Counted from the first letter of the stretch, positions 41,420-50,701 are shown. The stretch is 56,881 bases of DNA from Fervidifonticultor_A sp037443565 (GCA_037443565.1 JBBIOB010000016.1:1-56881), one strand, 5' to 3'. The notes: generated from the sequence alone by a model not told the origin. Program-made: numbers and translations.

Positions 41420-42219
41420 CCGAGGGACGGTCGCCCCTCTTTGTGGCCACCGTTGCCCTGCTGTACTTCTTCCTGCTGGCGCCGATCGTCATCATCATCC
41501 TGGCGGCGTTCAACGCCGGCGAATACCTGAAGTTCCCGCCCGAAGGCTTCTCGCTGCGCTGGTTCGGCGAGTTCGCGCGCAGCGGTCCGTTCGTGCGCGC
41601 ATTCTGGTTCAGCCTCCAGCTCGCGGCGGCGACGACCGTGCTGAGCACGCTGCTCGGCGGGATGGCCGCGTTCTACGTGGTCCGGCACGCGAGCCGGTTT
41701 CGGGACCTGCTGCGGCTCCTGGTGGTCTCTCCGCTGCAGCTCCCGGCGATCCTGACGGGCATCGCGCTGCTGATCTTCTTCTACAGCACCGGGCTCGGCA
41801 CGCGGGGCATGCGGGCGCTGCTGCTCGGGCACACGCTGGTGTGCCTGCCCTATGTCTTCCTGACCATCTCCACGGTGTTGGTCGGCTTCGACCGCTCCCT
41901 GGAGGAAGCGGCGCGGTCGCTGGGTGCGAGCCCCTTCACGACCTTCCGGCGGGTGACCCTGCCGCTCATCAAGGGCGGCGTGATCTCCGGCGCGCTGTTC
42001 GCCTTCATCACCTCGTTCGACCAGTTTCCCATCTCTCTGCTGCTCGTCAGCGTCGGCAACACCACCCTCCCGCTCCAGCTGTTCGACTACCTGCGCTTCT
42101 CGTTCGACCCCACCGCCGCGGCAGTCTCGACGGTCAGCGTCCTGATGAGCGTGGGAATCGTGGTCCTAATCCACAAGCTCGTGGGCCTGGAGTCGATCGC
42201 CTGGGGCGGCCCGCGGTGA
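41416..42219 (+). CDS. ABC transporter permease (PotC type)
   Basis: A 267-residue permease with six hydrophobic helices. The loop EEAARSLGASPFTTFRRVTLPL and FNAGEYLKFPPEGFSLRWF are typical of the second subunit of PotABCD-type importers. Its last 54 bp overlap the 3' end of the convergent racemase gene, marking the border between the IclR importer unit and the minus-strand catabolic cluster. Confidence 0.93.
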   Translation: MTEGRSPLFVATVALLYFFLLAPIVIIILAAFNAGEYLKFPPEGFSLRWFGEFARSGPFVRAFWFSLQLAAATTVLSTLLGGMAAFYVVRHASRFRDLLRLLVVSPLQLPAILTGIALLIFFYSTGLGTRGMRALLLGHTLVCLPYVFLTISTVLVGFDRSLEEAARSLGASPFTTFRRVTLPLIKGGVISGALFAFITSFDQFPISLLLVSVGNTTLPLQLFDYLRFSFDPTAAAVSTVSVLMSVGIVVLIHKLVGLESIAWGGPR

Positions 42220-42915
42220 GCCCTTCGGACGATACCCGTACACTTTGCTCGTGGTCATTCCCATCAACGCCAGGCTCGAGGCAAGCGTGAACCCCGCGGC
42301 GACGGGATCGATCACCGGCAGGCCTAGCGCATCGCCGAGACGCTGCGCCGTCCCCCACAACGCCGCGCAGGCCAGGACGACGGCCTCGGCCCGGTCGTCA
42401 TCCCGGGCGGCGCGCGCGGCGATCAGGATGGACTCGTAGGTCGCCTCGGGGTCATCGTGCATCGCCTGCACGGACCGGTCCACGGACCGCCGAGCGCAGA
42501 TGCGGGGCGCCACCCCGATCGCGCGGGCATTCTGCTCCATTCTCGGGACCCACTTCCAGTCGCCCACGAGCACCGCAATCCGCGAGGCCAGAAGGCTCGC
42601 GGTGATGAGGCTCGCCTCGCCGATGCCGAGGACCGGCACACTGAGCGCCTCGCGGAGCTTCCACATCCCGGGATCGTAGAAGCACCCGACGCTGACGGCT
42701 CGGATCGCATGCTGCGCGACGTACGGAGGCAGGATCCGGAGCATCTGGCCCACGGCCTCGTGGTCGTCAACGAAGTGCTCGAGGTCCGACGGACCTTCGG
42801 CCAGATCGAGCACGAACGCGTCGACGGCGCGCATGACCGAGGCCAGATACGCCCGCGTCCGTTCCACCCTCCCAGGACGGGCCCGCACCGGGATGACATG
42901 CAGTACCGCTGGCAT
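42166..42915 (-). CDS. Asp/Glu/hydantoin racemase-family protein
   Basis: A 249-residue two-domain racemase-like enzyme. Two candidate catalytic cysteines lie in SVGCFYDPGMWKLREA and VVLACAALWGTAQRLG, in the pseudo-symmetric positions of the family. CFYDPG and LGIGEASLITASLL fit hydantoin racemases better than glutamate racemase; maleate isomerases share the fold. Last gene of the minus-strand cluster, 3 bp after an M29/NicX-like gene. Confidence 0.82.
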   Translation of the reverse strand: MPAVLHVIPVRARPGRVERTRAYLASVMRAVDAFVLDLAEGPSDLEHFVDDHEAVGQMLRILPPYVAQHAIRAVSVGCFYDPGMWKLREALSVPVLGIGEASLITASLLASRIAVLVGDWKWVPRMEQNARAIGVAPRICARRSVDRSVQAMHDDPEATYESILIAARAARDDDRAEAVVLACAALWGTAQRLGDALGLPVIDPVAAGFTLASSLALMGMTTSKVYGYRPKGSPRAAPGDRLQAHELVD

Positions 42916-42918
42916 GGA

Positions 42919-43983
42919 CTAGTACCCAGGCACGCCGAGCTCCCGGCAGGCGGCGGCGATCTCGGGGTGCACGTACTTGCCGTCGACCTGGAGCGGGGTG
43001 CCGTCCAGGTAGATCGTCGGGTTGAGCATCACGCAGTCCGTGTGCGCGGCGGCCTTCCATCCTACAGCCTTCATCTGCGGCCCCTGGGTCCCGATCCCCA
43101 TATTGAAGATCCCGAACATCCGCTCGTCCTCCACGATGCGGCCGGTCGGCTTCGTGACGCCCGGGTTGAAACCCAGGGAGTAGTGTGCCACGCGGTACAT
43201 GTTCGGGTCGTTGAACGAGGCGAACCACCGCTCGTAAGTCCGTGCCTCGGCTCCCCCATCGACCTTCTTCATGATCCCCGACTCAATGGTTAGGGTCACC
43301 GGGGCACGCACGAGCCCGATCTCTGCCGGCGGCCAGATGCAGCCGTCCACCACCAACCGGCCGGTAATGGTCTCTTCCAGCGGCGCCCAGGAGATCTGGC
43401 CGACCAGCATGATCGGCTCGCCCGGAGTGTCCGCCAGCTTGCCTGAGTGGCGGACGAAGCGGCCGGCGTTATCTGCAGCAAGGTCGGTCCCGGCAGCGCT
43501 GGTGATCTTCACCATCCGAGCGTCCGCGACCAGAGCCCGGAGTTTCTCGCCCATCACGATGATCTTCGGGTAGTCGACGCGCCCGATCGAACGCACCATC
43601 ATCGGCACATCCATGCCCGACAGACAGATGTATCGAGCCCCGCGCTCCATAGCCCGAAGATAGGCGTTGGAGTAGAGGATGTAGCCGGCCGCGTACTCGA
43701 TCCAGATGTCGCAGTCCGCGATGGCAGCGGCCACCGGCCGGGGTGGATCCTGACCGCTGGTGAGATTCGTGGGATACCAGAGGACGACCGGGGTCGCGCC
43801 TGCCGCAAAGGCCGCGCGAGCGGTCGCGTCAACCACGCGGGCATCGCTGCTGGAGTCGGCCGTGATGACCACCTGCTCGCCGGGCCTGGCCAGCATGACC
43901 TGCTCGACGAGTTTGCGGGCCGCGGCACCAACTTCGAAGGACAGATACTCTGTCAGCGTCTCTGTGCCGAGTGCCAGTTCCAT
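42919..43983 (-). CDS. M29 aminopeptidase / NicX-fold metalloenzyme (copy B)
   Basis: A 354-residue protein of the family that contains thermophilic M29 aminopeptidases and the iron enzyme NicX (2,5-dihydroxypyridine dioxygenase). VAHYSLGFNPG and AAHTDCVML carry a His and a His-x-Asp that match the metal-ligand pattern of this fold. VVITADSSSDARVVDA and ICLSGMDVPMM are family-like N-terminal segments. Peptidase or ring-opening dioxygenase cannot be decided by eye. GGGGAGG lies 8 nt before the ATG. It sits between copy A and the racemase. Confidence 0.75.
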   Translation of the reverse strand: MELALGTETLTEYLSFEVGAAARKLVEQVMLARPGEQVVITADSSSDARVVDATARAAFAAGATPVVLWYPTNLTSGQDPPRPVAAAIADCDIWIEYAAGYILYSNAYLRAMERGARYICLSGMDVPMMVRSIGRVDYPKIIVMGEKLRALVADARMVKITSAAGTDLAADNAGRFVRHSGKLADTPGEPIMLVGQISWAPLEETITGRLVVDGCIWPPAEIGLVRAPVTLTIESGIMKKVDGGAEARTYERWFASFNDPNMYRVAHYSLGFNPGVTKPTGRIVEDERMFGIFNMGIGTQGPQMKAVGWKAAAHTDCVMLNPTIYLDGTPLQVDGKYVHPEIAAACRELGVPGY

Positions 43984-44010
43984 CGCGTGTGCCTCCCCTT
44001 CGTGATGCGT

Positions 44011-45075
44011 TCATCCTGCGGCCAGGATCGGCGCGACCCAGCGTCCACCTGCAATGACCGGCTGATCGTCGAACCAGACGTCCGGCCGCGGGAAGACGAA
44101 GTCCTGGTGGTAATCGGCCACGACGACCCCGCCCATGTGGCTGTTGTCGCCGACGGCCAGATGGACCGTCCCTTTGATCTTCTCTGCCTCCACCGTGATG
44201 TCGGTCCGACGGGCCTGGGGATTGGTCCCGATGCCAAGTTCGCCCAGCATGCGGCGCGGCCGCGTGGCGTCGCTTCCGCCGGCCAGGTCCAGGATCTCGG
44301 CGATCTGGGCGCCGACAGCACCCCCGCCGTCGAGCGCCACAACCTCCCCGTGCTCGAGCCGGATCGTCATGGGCTCGGTCAGTTTGGCGTGCCAGCCGGG
44401 TTCCACCACTAGGCGGCCCTGAGCGGTCCCCTCCAGCGGCGCGCAGTAGGCCTCGCCAGCCGGCAGGTTCCCCCACACTCCCGGTGCGGTGTACATCCCG
44501 GTATCCGCGCGGCCGTCGCGTCCCTCCACGCTGAACTCCACCTGCGTGCCGGCAGGGGTGGCGATCCGGACGAGACGTGCTCTGGTGATGAGTCCGGCCA
44601 GGGCGTGGGTGGACGCGGCCACCTCCCGATAGTCCACCGCCATCGGGCCATCCGGGTAGAGCATCTCCGGGAGGAACCGCGGCATACTCGCGATGCGGGC
44701 CCCGTGGCGAGAGGCTGCCTCGCGGGCGTCGGTGTGGCTCAGCGAAAACGACGTGATGATCAGGATCACGTCCGCAGCGCGCATGGCCCTCGCCACGTCA
44801 TCAGGGGGCTCCACCGCACTGCGCCCCGTGGACGGATAGGTCAGGAACCGCACCGGGCAGACTGGCAGGTGCTCACGTGTCAGATCGGCCACGAGGCGGG
44901 CCAGATACGCCCGCCGAAGCATGACCTCGACGTCGGCGGCGGCCAGGCTCTCCCACTGGTCCGGTGTCGGGAGGTCAGTGAGCACCAGGACGCGCTCGTC
45001 GGCCCGAGCGCCCATGTTCACCGACAGCATCGACCGAACACCCGGTGCAATGGCCTCTCTATCGACCCACGCCAT
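44011..45075 (-). CDS. M29 aminopeptidase / NicX-fold metalloenzyme (copy A)
   Basis: A 354-residue relative of copy B with a more peptidase-like C-terminus: LGELGIGTNPQARR (metal Glu candidate), EKIKGTVHLAVGDNSHMGG and ADYHQDFVFPRPDVWFDDQP (His-x-Asp). The N-terminal half has RVLVLTDLPT and ILIITSFSLSHTDAR. ATG 45075 has GGGAGG 7 nt upstream; the open frame upstream continues through the oppD/F remnant without family support. Such enzymes remove N-terminal residues or cleave related amide substrates. Confidence 0.8.
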   Translation of the reverse strand: MAWVDREAIAPGVRSMLSVNMGARADERVLVLTDLPTPDQWESLAAADVEVMLRRAYLARLVADLTREHLPVCPVRFLTYPSTGRSAVEPPDDVARAMRAADVILIITSFSLSHTDAREAASRHGARIASMPRFLPEMLYPDGPMAVDYREVAASTHALAGLITRARLVRIATPAGTQVEFSVEGRDGRADTGMYTAPGVWGNLPAGEAYCAPLEGTAQGRLVVEPGWHAKLTEPMTIRLEHGEVVALDGGGAVGAQIAEILDLAGGSDATRPRRMLGELGIGTNPQARRTDITVEAEKIKGTVHLAVGDNSHMGGVVVADYHQDFVFPRPDVWFDDQPVIAGGRWVAPILAAG

Positions 45076-45313
45076 CAGCGTCCCTCCCAGGAGCGGGTGG
45101 ATCGGCGCGAGAAGCGCGCGCCACGACCCGCGTCCGACCGGGTAGCCCCGGCGCGCCGAACGCGGGATCGTAGAGAACGCACCGCGCGTCGTGATCCGGA
45201 CCCACCGACCGCAGATCGGGCTCCACCCGATCGCAGGCATCCAGGCGGGCATAGCACCGAGGATGGAAGGCGCAACCCGACGGAATCCGGGCCGCGCTCG
45301 GCACTTCCCGCCT
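45059..45313 (-). pseudogene. C-terminal remnant of an oligopeptide ABC ATPase (oppD/oppF)
   Basis: The minus-strand frame reads VPSAARIPSGCAFHPRCYAR, then DACDRVEPDLRSVGPDHDARCVLY. This is the Cys-rich C-terminal signature (G-C-x-F-x-P-R-C, later H-x2-R-C) unique to OppD/OppF-type ATPases. All of the nucleotide-binding domain is missing; the stub starts right after the stop of the truncated alr gene. The two ATPase genes expected after oppC are therefore deleted. The stub's tail overlaps the start of the M29 gene. Confidence 0.8.
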
Positions 45314-45315
45314 AG

Positions 45316-45591
45316 CTAGATGAGAATCCTCGCCCCAACGCCGGCAGCCCGAAGCTCCAGGGCCTCCTCTGGTGTCACCACGCCCAGCCAGGACGCTCTG
45401 GCTTCGACGGCCGCCTGCGCGACCGGTACACTTCCGTGGCCGTAGGCGTCTGCCTTGACGACCGCCATGAAGGCGGTCCGCGCCGGCAGCAACGCCCGCA
45501 GCGCCTGGACGTTGCCGGCGATGGCATCAAGATCCACCGTGGCCCATGTGCGGGAGCAGGCGAGGTCAAGCGGTAATGACTCGGTGGGCAT
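45316..45591 (-). pseudogene. Truncated alanine racemase (N-terminal fragment)
   Basis: 91 codons encode the N-terminal part of an Alr-type PLP racemase: TWATVDLDAIAGNVQALRAL, then MAVVKADAYGHG with the PLP-binding Lys, and WLGVVTPEEALELRAAGV. The frame ends at ILI-stop, leaving out about 280 residues including the second catalytic residue and the C-terminal beta domain. The break adjoins the oppD/F stub at a CTAGCTAG sequence (45312-45319), marking a deletion junction. The start and ribosome site (GAGG) are intact, so a fragment could still be made but should be inactive. Confidence 0.85.
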
Positions 45592-45603
45592 GGTGTGCCT
45601 CGC

Positions 45604-46497
45604 TCAGAGACGCAACCGCGGGTCCAGCGCGTCTCGCAGGCCGTCACCCACGAAGTTGATGCTGATGACCGTCATCGAAATCAGCGCCCCCGGAAAAACC
45701 GCCAGGGCCGGCACCGTACGCAGGTAGACCTGGGCGTTTTGCAGCATATTCCCCAACGATGCCTCCGGCGGCTGGATGCCGAACCCCAGGTAGCTCAGTG
45801 CCGACTCCAACAGGATGCTGTTGGCCACCTGCAGCGTGGCCGCGACGATGATCGGCGGCAACGTGTTGGGCAGAATGTGCCGAACCACGATGCGTCCATG
45901 GCCGGCGCCGATCGCCAGCGCAGCCAGAGTGAACTCGCGTTCCTTCAGCGAAAGGAACTCGGCCCGGATGATCCGCGCCACGCCACCCCACGATAGCAGA
46001 CCAATGATGAGCACGATGAACAACAGGTTGGTCTCCAGGAACGAGGCCAGCACCAGGGCCAGGGGTAAGATCGGAATCGCCAGTTTGATATTAATGGCGG
46101 CCGAAATGAGGGCGTCAACCGCCCCTCCAGCGTAGCCCGCGATCGCGCCGACGGTGACCGCCAACAGGACCGTCAGGATGGCAGCCGTAAACCCCACCGT
46201 CAGCGAGACCCGCGCCGCGTACATGAGCCGGGTGAGGAGATCACGGCCGACATCGTCCGTCCCCAGCCAGTACTTGCCGCTCGGCGGCGAGAGAATCTCC
46301 AGGCTGACGGCTTTCGGTTCATAGGGGGCAAGGACAGGAGCCAACAGGGCTACCACGCCGAGGATCGTGAGCACGACGGCGCCGGATACGGCCAGGCGGT
46401 TGCGGACAAAACGGCTCCATGGCCCCGGATGTCGCCGGACCGTTTCGGCCACCGGCGGGGTCAGGGGAGCAGGCTGGTGGCGAAGCGCCTCGGTCAT
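45604..46497 (-). CDS. Peptide/nickel-type ABC permease (OppC/DppC family)
   Basis: A 297-residue permease with an N-terminal helix, the OppC N-terminal segment (SRFVRNRLAVSGAVVLTIL, HWLGTDDVGRD-like YWLGTDDVGRDLLTRL) and the EAA-type loop TLAALAIGAGHGRIVVRHILPN. GGAG overlapping the oppB stop serves as ribosome site. It should pair with OppB and two ATPases, but none of the ATPase genes survives here. Confidence 0.93.
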   Translation of the reverse strand: MTEALRHQPAPLTPPVAETVRRHPGPWSRFVRNRLAVSGAVVLTILGVVALLAPVLAPYEPKAVSLEILSPPSGKYWLGTDDVGRDLLTRLMYAARVSLTVGFTAAILTVLLAVTVGAIAGYAGGAVDALISAAINIKLAIPILPLALVLASFLETNLLFIVLIIGLLSWGGVARIIRAEFLSLKEREFTLAALAIGAGHGRIVVRHILPNTLPPIIVAATLQVANSILLESALSYLGFGIQPPEASLGNMLQNAQVYLRTVPALAVFPGALISMTVISINFVGDGLRDALDPRLRL

Positions 46498-46500
46498 AGC

Positions 46501-47451
46501 TTACTCCAACCGGATGCGCGGATCGATCCAGCCATAGGCCAGGTCGGCTAGAAGATTGCCGGAGACCGTCAGGACCGCCATAATCATGAATGACGCCATG
46601 AGCACAGGGTAGTCGCGGCTGGTCAAGGACTCAGCCAGCAAGCGTCCCATACCGGGCCACGCAAAGACCGTCTCCGTAATGATCGCCCCGCCAACCAGGG
46701 TAGGGGCTTGGAGCCCGATCAGCGTCACCAGGGGGAGCAGCGCGTTGCGCAGGGCGTGGCGGAACACCACTCTCCGCTCGGCCAGACCTTTCGCCCGGGC
46801 GGTGCGGATGTAGTCCTGGTGGATGACCTCCAGCAGGCTGGACCGGACGTAGCGGCTCCAGGAGGCGATATAGAGGGTGGCCAGGACCATCGCCGGCCCA
46901 ACCAGATGGTGCAGTCGGTCGGTAAGACTGAAGTCAATCCCGATCGTCGCCATGCCGCCGGACGGCAGCCAGCGGAGTCTGACTGAGAACACCAGCAGGA
47001 TCATCATCCCGAGCCAGAAGGTCGGGATCGAGACGCCCAACATTGACGCGATGCTTGCCTGGTACTGTACCCACCGCCTGCGGCTGACGGCCGAGATGAC
47101 ACCGAAGGGAACCGCCACGGCGAAGGCAAGCACCATCGCCGCGAGCATGAGTTGGAGGGTGTTGGGCAACCGTCCTATCAGAACGGTGGTGACAGGCTCG
47201 CGATAACGGAAAGAACTGCCCCACTCTCCGCGGAGCACTCCCCCGAGCCACTTCATGTACTGCACAGGAATGGGCTGGTCAGTACCCAGGAGCCTCGCGA
47301 TACGGGCTAGGTCCTCAGGGCCTGCATCGGGTGAGGCGTAGATCGCCACCGGACCGCCAGGCGCCAGGTGCAGAATGCCAAAGAGAATCATCGAGGTGAC
47401 AAGCAGCGTCGGGACCGCAAGCAGCACCCGCCGGAGCAGGTAGCGCTGCAT
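46501..47451 (-). CDS. Peptide/nickel-type ABC permease (OppB/DppB family)
   Basis: A 316-residue permease with six hydrophobic helices. RYLLRRVLLAVPTLLVTSMI at the N-terminus, LGTDQPIPVQYMKWLGGVLRGEWGSSF read in pieces, and the loop RTARAKGLAERRVVFRHALRN plus ETVFAWPGMGRLL are standard for OppB/DppB. Lies between the solute-binding protein and OppC genes. Confidence 0.94.
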   Translation of the reverse strand: MQRYLLRRVLLAVPTLLVTSMILFGILHLAPGGPVAIYASPDAGPEDLARIARLLGTDQPIPVQYMKWLGGVLRGEWGSSFRYREPVTTVLIGRLPNTLQLMLAAMVLAFAVAVPFGVISAVSRRRWVQYQASIASMLGVSIPTFWLGMMILLVFSVRLRWLPSGGMATIGIDFSLTDRLHHLVGPAMVLATLYIASWSRYVRSSLLEVIHQDYIRTARAKGLAERRVVFRHALRNALLPLVTLIGLQAPTLVGGAIITETVFAWPGMGRLLAESLTSRDYPVLMASFMIMAVLTVSGNLLADLAYGWIDPRIRLE

Positions 47452-47486
47452 CTACCCACTCCGGCGGATCGAGGGGCGAACGCCCA

Positions 47487-49103
47487 CTATCGCGTCACCC
47501 ACCACTCTGCGGTGTTCCAGGTCTCGTAGTAGCCCTGCGCGGGTTTGACCCCCTGCAGGCGACGATTGATCGGGGTGTGATCGGCTCGCCACGCAATGAA
47601 CACATACGCCGGATCTTCGGTTGTCATCTTCAGAGCCTCGGCGTAGAGGCTCTTCCGCGCCCTGGGATCCATGATCGACTGAGCCTTGAGGAGGATCTCG
47701 TCGAGCTTCGGGTTGCAGTAGCGGCCCCAGTTCGTGGTCGGCTTGTGGTCGGCACAGAGGTAGTGCTGCGCGAGATCGGCCGGATCGACAAGACGACCGG
47801 TGAACGAGTAGGCCATGTCGTACTGGCCTCTGGGAAGCGCGAAGCCCCACATGGTCGCCACGTCGACATTCCGAATCCGGACGTCGATCCCCAGGCCCTT
47901 CCACTGGCTCTGGACGTAGGAGAGGATCTGGATCCGCTCGACCTCACCGGCGATGTTCAGCAGCTCGAAGCTCAACCGCTGATCACCCTTCGCTCTGACC
48001 AGATCGCGCCCCATAGTGTAGCCCGCCTCATCGAGGAGCTGTCGGGTCCTGGCCGGATCGTACTCGTACTTGATGATATCGTCGCTGTAGGCCCACGAGG
48101 TCGGGGGGATCAGCGCGTAGGCCGGTTGCACGAGCCCTCTCAATAGCGTGTTGGCGATCGCCCTGCGGTCAAAGCCGTAGTTGAGCGCCAAGCGGACACG
48201 CCTGTCCGCGAGGCGCGGATCCCGGTTGTTCACCCAGATGATCCACGGCGATGTCGAGTGGGTCGTGACGATCTGGATTTGTGCCATCCGCTGGATCGCC
48301 GGTACCTGGTCGCCCAGCATACGGAAACGAATGTCCACATCCCCGGTCTCCAGCTGGTTGGTCAGGGTGGTGGCATCGGTGATGATCTTAATGACGATCC
48401 TGTCCAGGTATGGCTGCCCCGAGACGTAGTAGTCGGGGTTCCGCTCGACCAGGATGTGACTCCCAGGCCGCCACTCGACAAACCGGAACGGACCCAGACC
48501 GGGCGTGTTGCTTCTGAACCACCGGTGGCCTGCCAGATCCTTGGCAGGCACACCGCCGAGCACATGCGACGGCAGCAGGGTCATGGTGGCGACGCGGTCC
48601 AGAAAGGCTGCATCGATGGTCCTGAATCGGAACACAACGGTGTGGTCATCCGGCAGGTCAACCCGGCTCACCTGATTCCAACCGACCCGGCCGCGCACCG
48701 GGACCTCAGGATCCATGAGCACATCGTAGGTGAACTTGACATCCTTGCTTGTGAACGGAGTGCCGTCCTGCCAGCGGACGCCCCGCCGGAGCTTGAATGT
48801 GAAGGTCAGGCCGTCGGAGGAGACGCCCCCGTTCCGCAGGGTAGGCACCTCTGTGGCCAGGGCGGGGATGTACTCCAGTTTCTCGTTGATCTTTATCAGG
48901 GGCTCGTTGAGCAGCAAAGCCAGTTCGTAAGACACCACGAGGCCGGTGATCGGACCCCACAGCCGGTCAGGCTCCTGGTGTAACCCAATAGTCACCTGCC
49001 CGCCGCGCCGGGGTTGGGCCTCGGCGGGGGCCAGAAACTGTGTGGCGACAAGAGCGAGCGCGATGAGAACGGTCGAAGCCAACTTTACCCGGTGCTTCCA
49101 CAT
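47487..49103 (-). CDS. ABC transporter solute-binding protein, family 5
   Basis: A 538-residue extracytoplasmic receptor. A signal peptide (VKLASTVLIALALVATQFLA) is followed by PRRGGQVTIGLHQEPDRL, ALATEVPTLRNGGVSSDGLT, TFKLRRGVRWQDGTPFTSKDV and HVLGGVPAKDL, all typical of peptide/opine/nickel-binding proteins. No lipobox is seen. ATG 49103 has GGAGGAGGAGAT upstream. The ligand is unknown; neighbours suggest a cyclic amide, peptide-like or heterocyclic nitrogen compound. Confidence 0.92.
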   Translation of the reverse strand: MWKHRVKLASTVLIALALVATQFLAPAEAQPRRGGQVTIGLHQEPDRLWGPITGLVVSYELALLLNEPLIKINEKLEYIPALATEVPTLRNGGVSSDGLTFTFKLRRGVRWQDGTPFTSKDVKFTYDVLMDPEVPVRGRVGWNQVSRVDLPDDHTVVFRFRTIDAAFLDRVATMTLLPSHVLGGVPAKDLAGHRWFRSNTPGLGPFRFVEWRPGSHILVERNPDYYVSGQPYLDRIVIKIITDATTLTNQLETGDVDIRFRMLGDQVPAIQRMAQIQIVTTHSTSPWIIWVNNRDPRLADRRVRLALNYGFDRRAIANTLLRGLVQPAYALIPPTSWAYSDDIIKYEYDPARTRQLLDEAGYTMGRDLVRAKGDQRLSFELLNIAGEVERIQILSYVQSQWKGLGIDVRIRNVDVATMWGFALPRGQYDMAYSFTGRLVDPADLAQHYLCADHKPTTNWGRYCNPKLDEILLKAQSIMDPRARKSLYAEALKMTTEDPAYVFIAWRADHTPINRRLQGVKPAQGYYETWNTAEWWVTR

Positions 49104-49167
49104 CTGCGATCTCCTCCTCCCATATCCTGCCACCCTGCTGCTTACCTGATTCACGTGTTCGGACGTC

Positions 49168-49962
49168 TCACCCGACGGATCGGGTCTGGGTTTCTCCGTG
49201 CAGAGCGGCGAAAGTCTGTTCAATGTAGTCAACGGTCGCGCCCACCGCTGCTGCGAACGCCACGCCGCCCTTCTTAGCGGAGGCAAGAGAGGCTCGCCCC
49301 CACACGCCGGCCGGGCTCAGGCGCTGGAAGGGAATGGCATCCAGGTAGCCGGGAGGGCTCGCCGGCACCGAATCCGGCGCACCCGCACGAACGAGATCCG
49401 GCGCCAGGTGGAGCATGAGCGAGGTTTCGATCTCCCCGGCGTGCAGGTCGCTTTCGGCCGCGGCAAAGATCTCGAAGAAGGCCGCGCGGGCCGCGGCGAA
49501 CGGTTGGACCCAGATCGCGCTCAGGCCCTGCGTTTCGTAGTTGAGCTGGCGCACGGCCGTCTTGACCACGGCATTGCCCTGCGGACGCGTGGTGGTTGTG
49601 AGGGGACTGCCGTGATTGTTGAGGACGACCACGTGGCGGATCTGGTGGGCGTGCAACGACAGCGCAACGTCGCGCACCACCGCCCACAGGGTTTGGTACT
49701 CCAGGCTGACGCAGCCCGGCTGACCGAGATGGGCGCCCGAGGTTCCTAGCGGCCAGACGGGGAGAAGATAGGTGGACCTGCTCATGCGCTCCGCGACACC
49801 GCGGGCGATCGCCGACATGATCAGCCCGTCTGTACCGATGGGCAGGTGTGGCCCATGCGGCTCCATACAGACGAGGGGAAGCAGCGCAACCTCAGGCGGG
49901 CAATCCTTGAAGTCCCATGCGGTGTTCTCTAGATTCAGGGTCACCACGGCATCGGCTCCCAT
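49168..49962 (-). CDS. Creatininase-family amidohydrolase (copy B)
   Basis: A 264-residue protein of the creatinine amidohydrolase fold. Metal ligands are seen in VCMEPHGPHLPIGTD (Glu, His, Asp), VVLNNHGSPLTTTTRP (His) and LHAGEIETSLMLHLAPDLV (Glu). Family members open cyclic amides (creatinine, F420/riboflavin intermediates, mycofactocin). It is 4 bp downstream of copy A and the two are only moderately similar, suggesting two steps or two substrates. Confidence 0.87.
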   Translation of the reverse strand: MGADAVVTLNLENTAWDFKDCPPEVALLPLVCMEPHGPHLPIGTDGLIMSAIARGVAERMSRSTYLLPVWPLGTSGAHLGQPGCVSLEYQTLWAVVRDVALSLHAHQIRHVVVLNNHGSPLTTTTRPQGNAVVKTAVRQLNYETQGLSAIWVQPFAAARAAFFEIFAAAESDLHAGEIETSLMLHLAPDLVRAGAPDSVPASPPGYLDAIPFQRLSPAGVWGRASLASAKKGGVAFAAAVGATVDYIEQTFAALHGETQTRSVG

Positions 49963-49966
49963 GCGG

Positions 49967-50701
49967 TCAGGTTGTCGCCTGGGACTGGACGGCCACCAGG
50001 GTTGCCCAGGCCTGACGGATGAAGGCGGCTAATGCCCGCACGCGCGCCCGCACCGCGCGCTCGCCCTTGGCGGCATTGGCCCGTGTTGGATAGCCCCATG
50101 TGCCCTCCGGGTTGATACGGTCCATTGTAGTGTAGTCCAGAAATTCCCTACCGGCAGTGACCGGACCGTCGCGTCTATCGTCGCGAACCAACTGGGGGGC
50201 GTAGTAAAGTATCGTCGAGGTTTCGGCCTCGCCTGCGTGGACCTCCTGTTTGCCCGTCTCGAAGATCGGTGGTTCGCCGGGCACCTCCGCCCAGACCTCG
50301 GGGGGCAGCACCACCCTGAGGCTGGTGAGTTCCCTATTGAGCTGTTCGATCGCCGGCTCCAGGATGAAGTTGCCACCATGCGAGTTGAGGATGACGAGAA
50401 GCCGAACACCCTGGGCCTCGAGGGACCTCGCGACATCACGAAGTACCGCCGCCAGCGTGATTGGCTTGAGCCAGACCGTGCCCTCCATGGGCCCGTGGCA
50501 CTCGCTCAGGCTGAACGGGATGGGCGGAAGCAGCCACGCATCGAGTTCGGCAGCAACGCTCTGGCTCAGCTCGCGGGTGATCAGGAAGTCGGTCCCCACC
50601 GGCAGGTGTCGGCCGTGCTGCTCCACGGCCCCGATCCCCAGCACGGCGATCTGAGGGCGGGCCGCCGCGATGTCCCCCCCGGTGGCAGCGGCGTCAAGCA
50701 C
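49967..50701 (-). CDS. Creatininase-family amidohydrolase (copy A)
   Basis: A 244-residue creatininase-fold enzyme with intact metal-site motifs: VLGIGAVEQHGRHLPVGTD, VILNSHGGNFILEPA and VHAGEAETSTILYYAPQLV. GTG start at 50701 overlaps the aldolase gene by 8 bp; members often have a further 10-20 residues at the N-terminus. Presumed to hydrolyse a cyclic amide or lactam in the pathway of this cluster. Confidence 0.87.
   Translation of the reverse strand: MLDAAATGGDIAAARPQIAVLGIGAVEQHGRHLPVGTDFLITRELSQSVAAELDAWLLPPIPFSLSECHGPMEGTVWLKPITLAAVLRDVARSLEAQGVRLLVILNSHGGNFILEPAIEQLNRELTSLRVVLPPEVWAEVPGEPPIFETGKQEVHAGEAETSTILYYAPQLVRDDRRDGPVTAGREFLDYTTMDRINPEGTWGYPTRANAAKGERAVRARVRALAAFIRQAWATLVAVQSQATT

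Noticed and set aside
45312..45319. CTAGCTAG as an attachment site or terminal repeat of a mobile element
   Set aside because: No matching copy with flanking repeats or integrase/transposase gene was found at the other border near 53.9-54.0 kb; treated only as a deletion junction.
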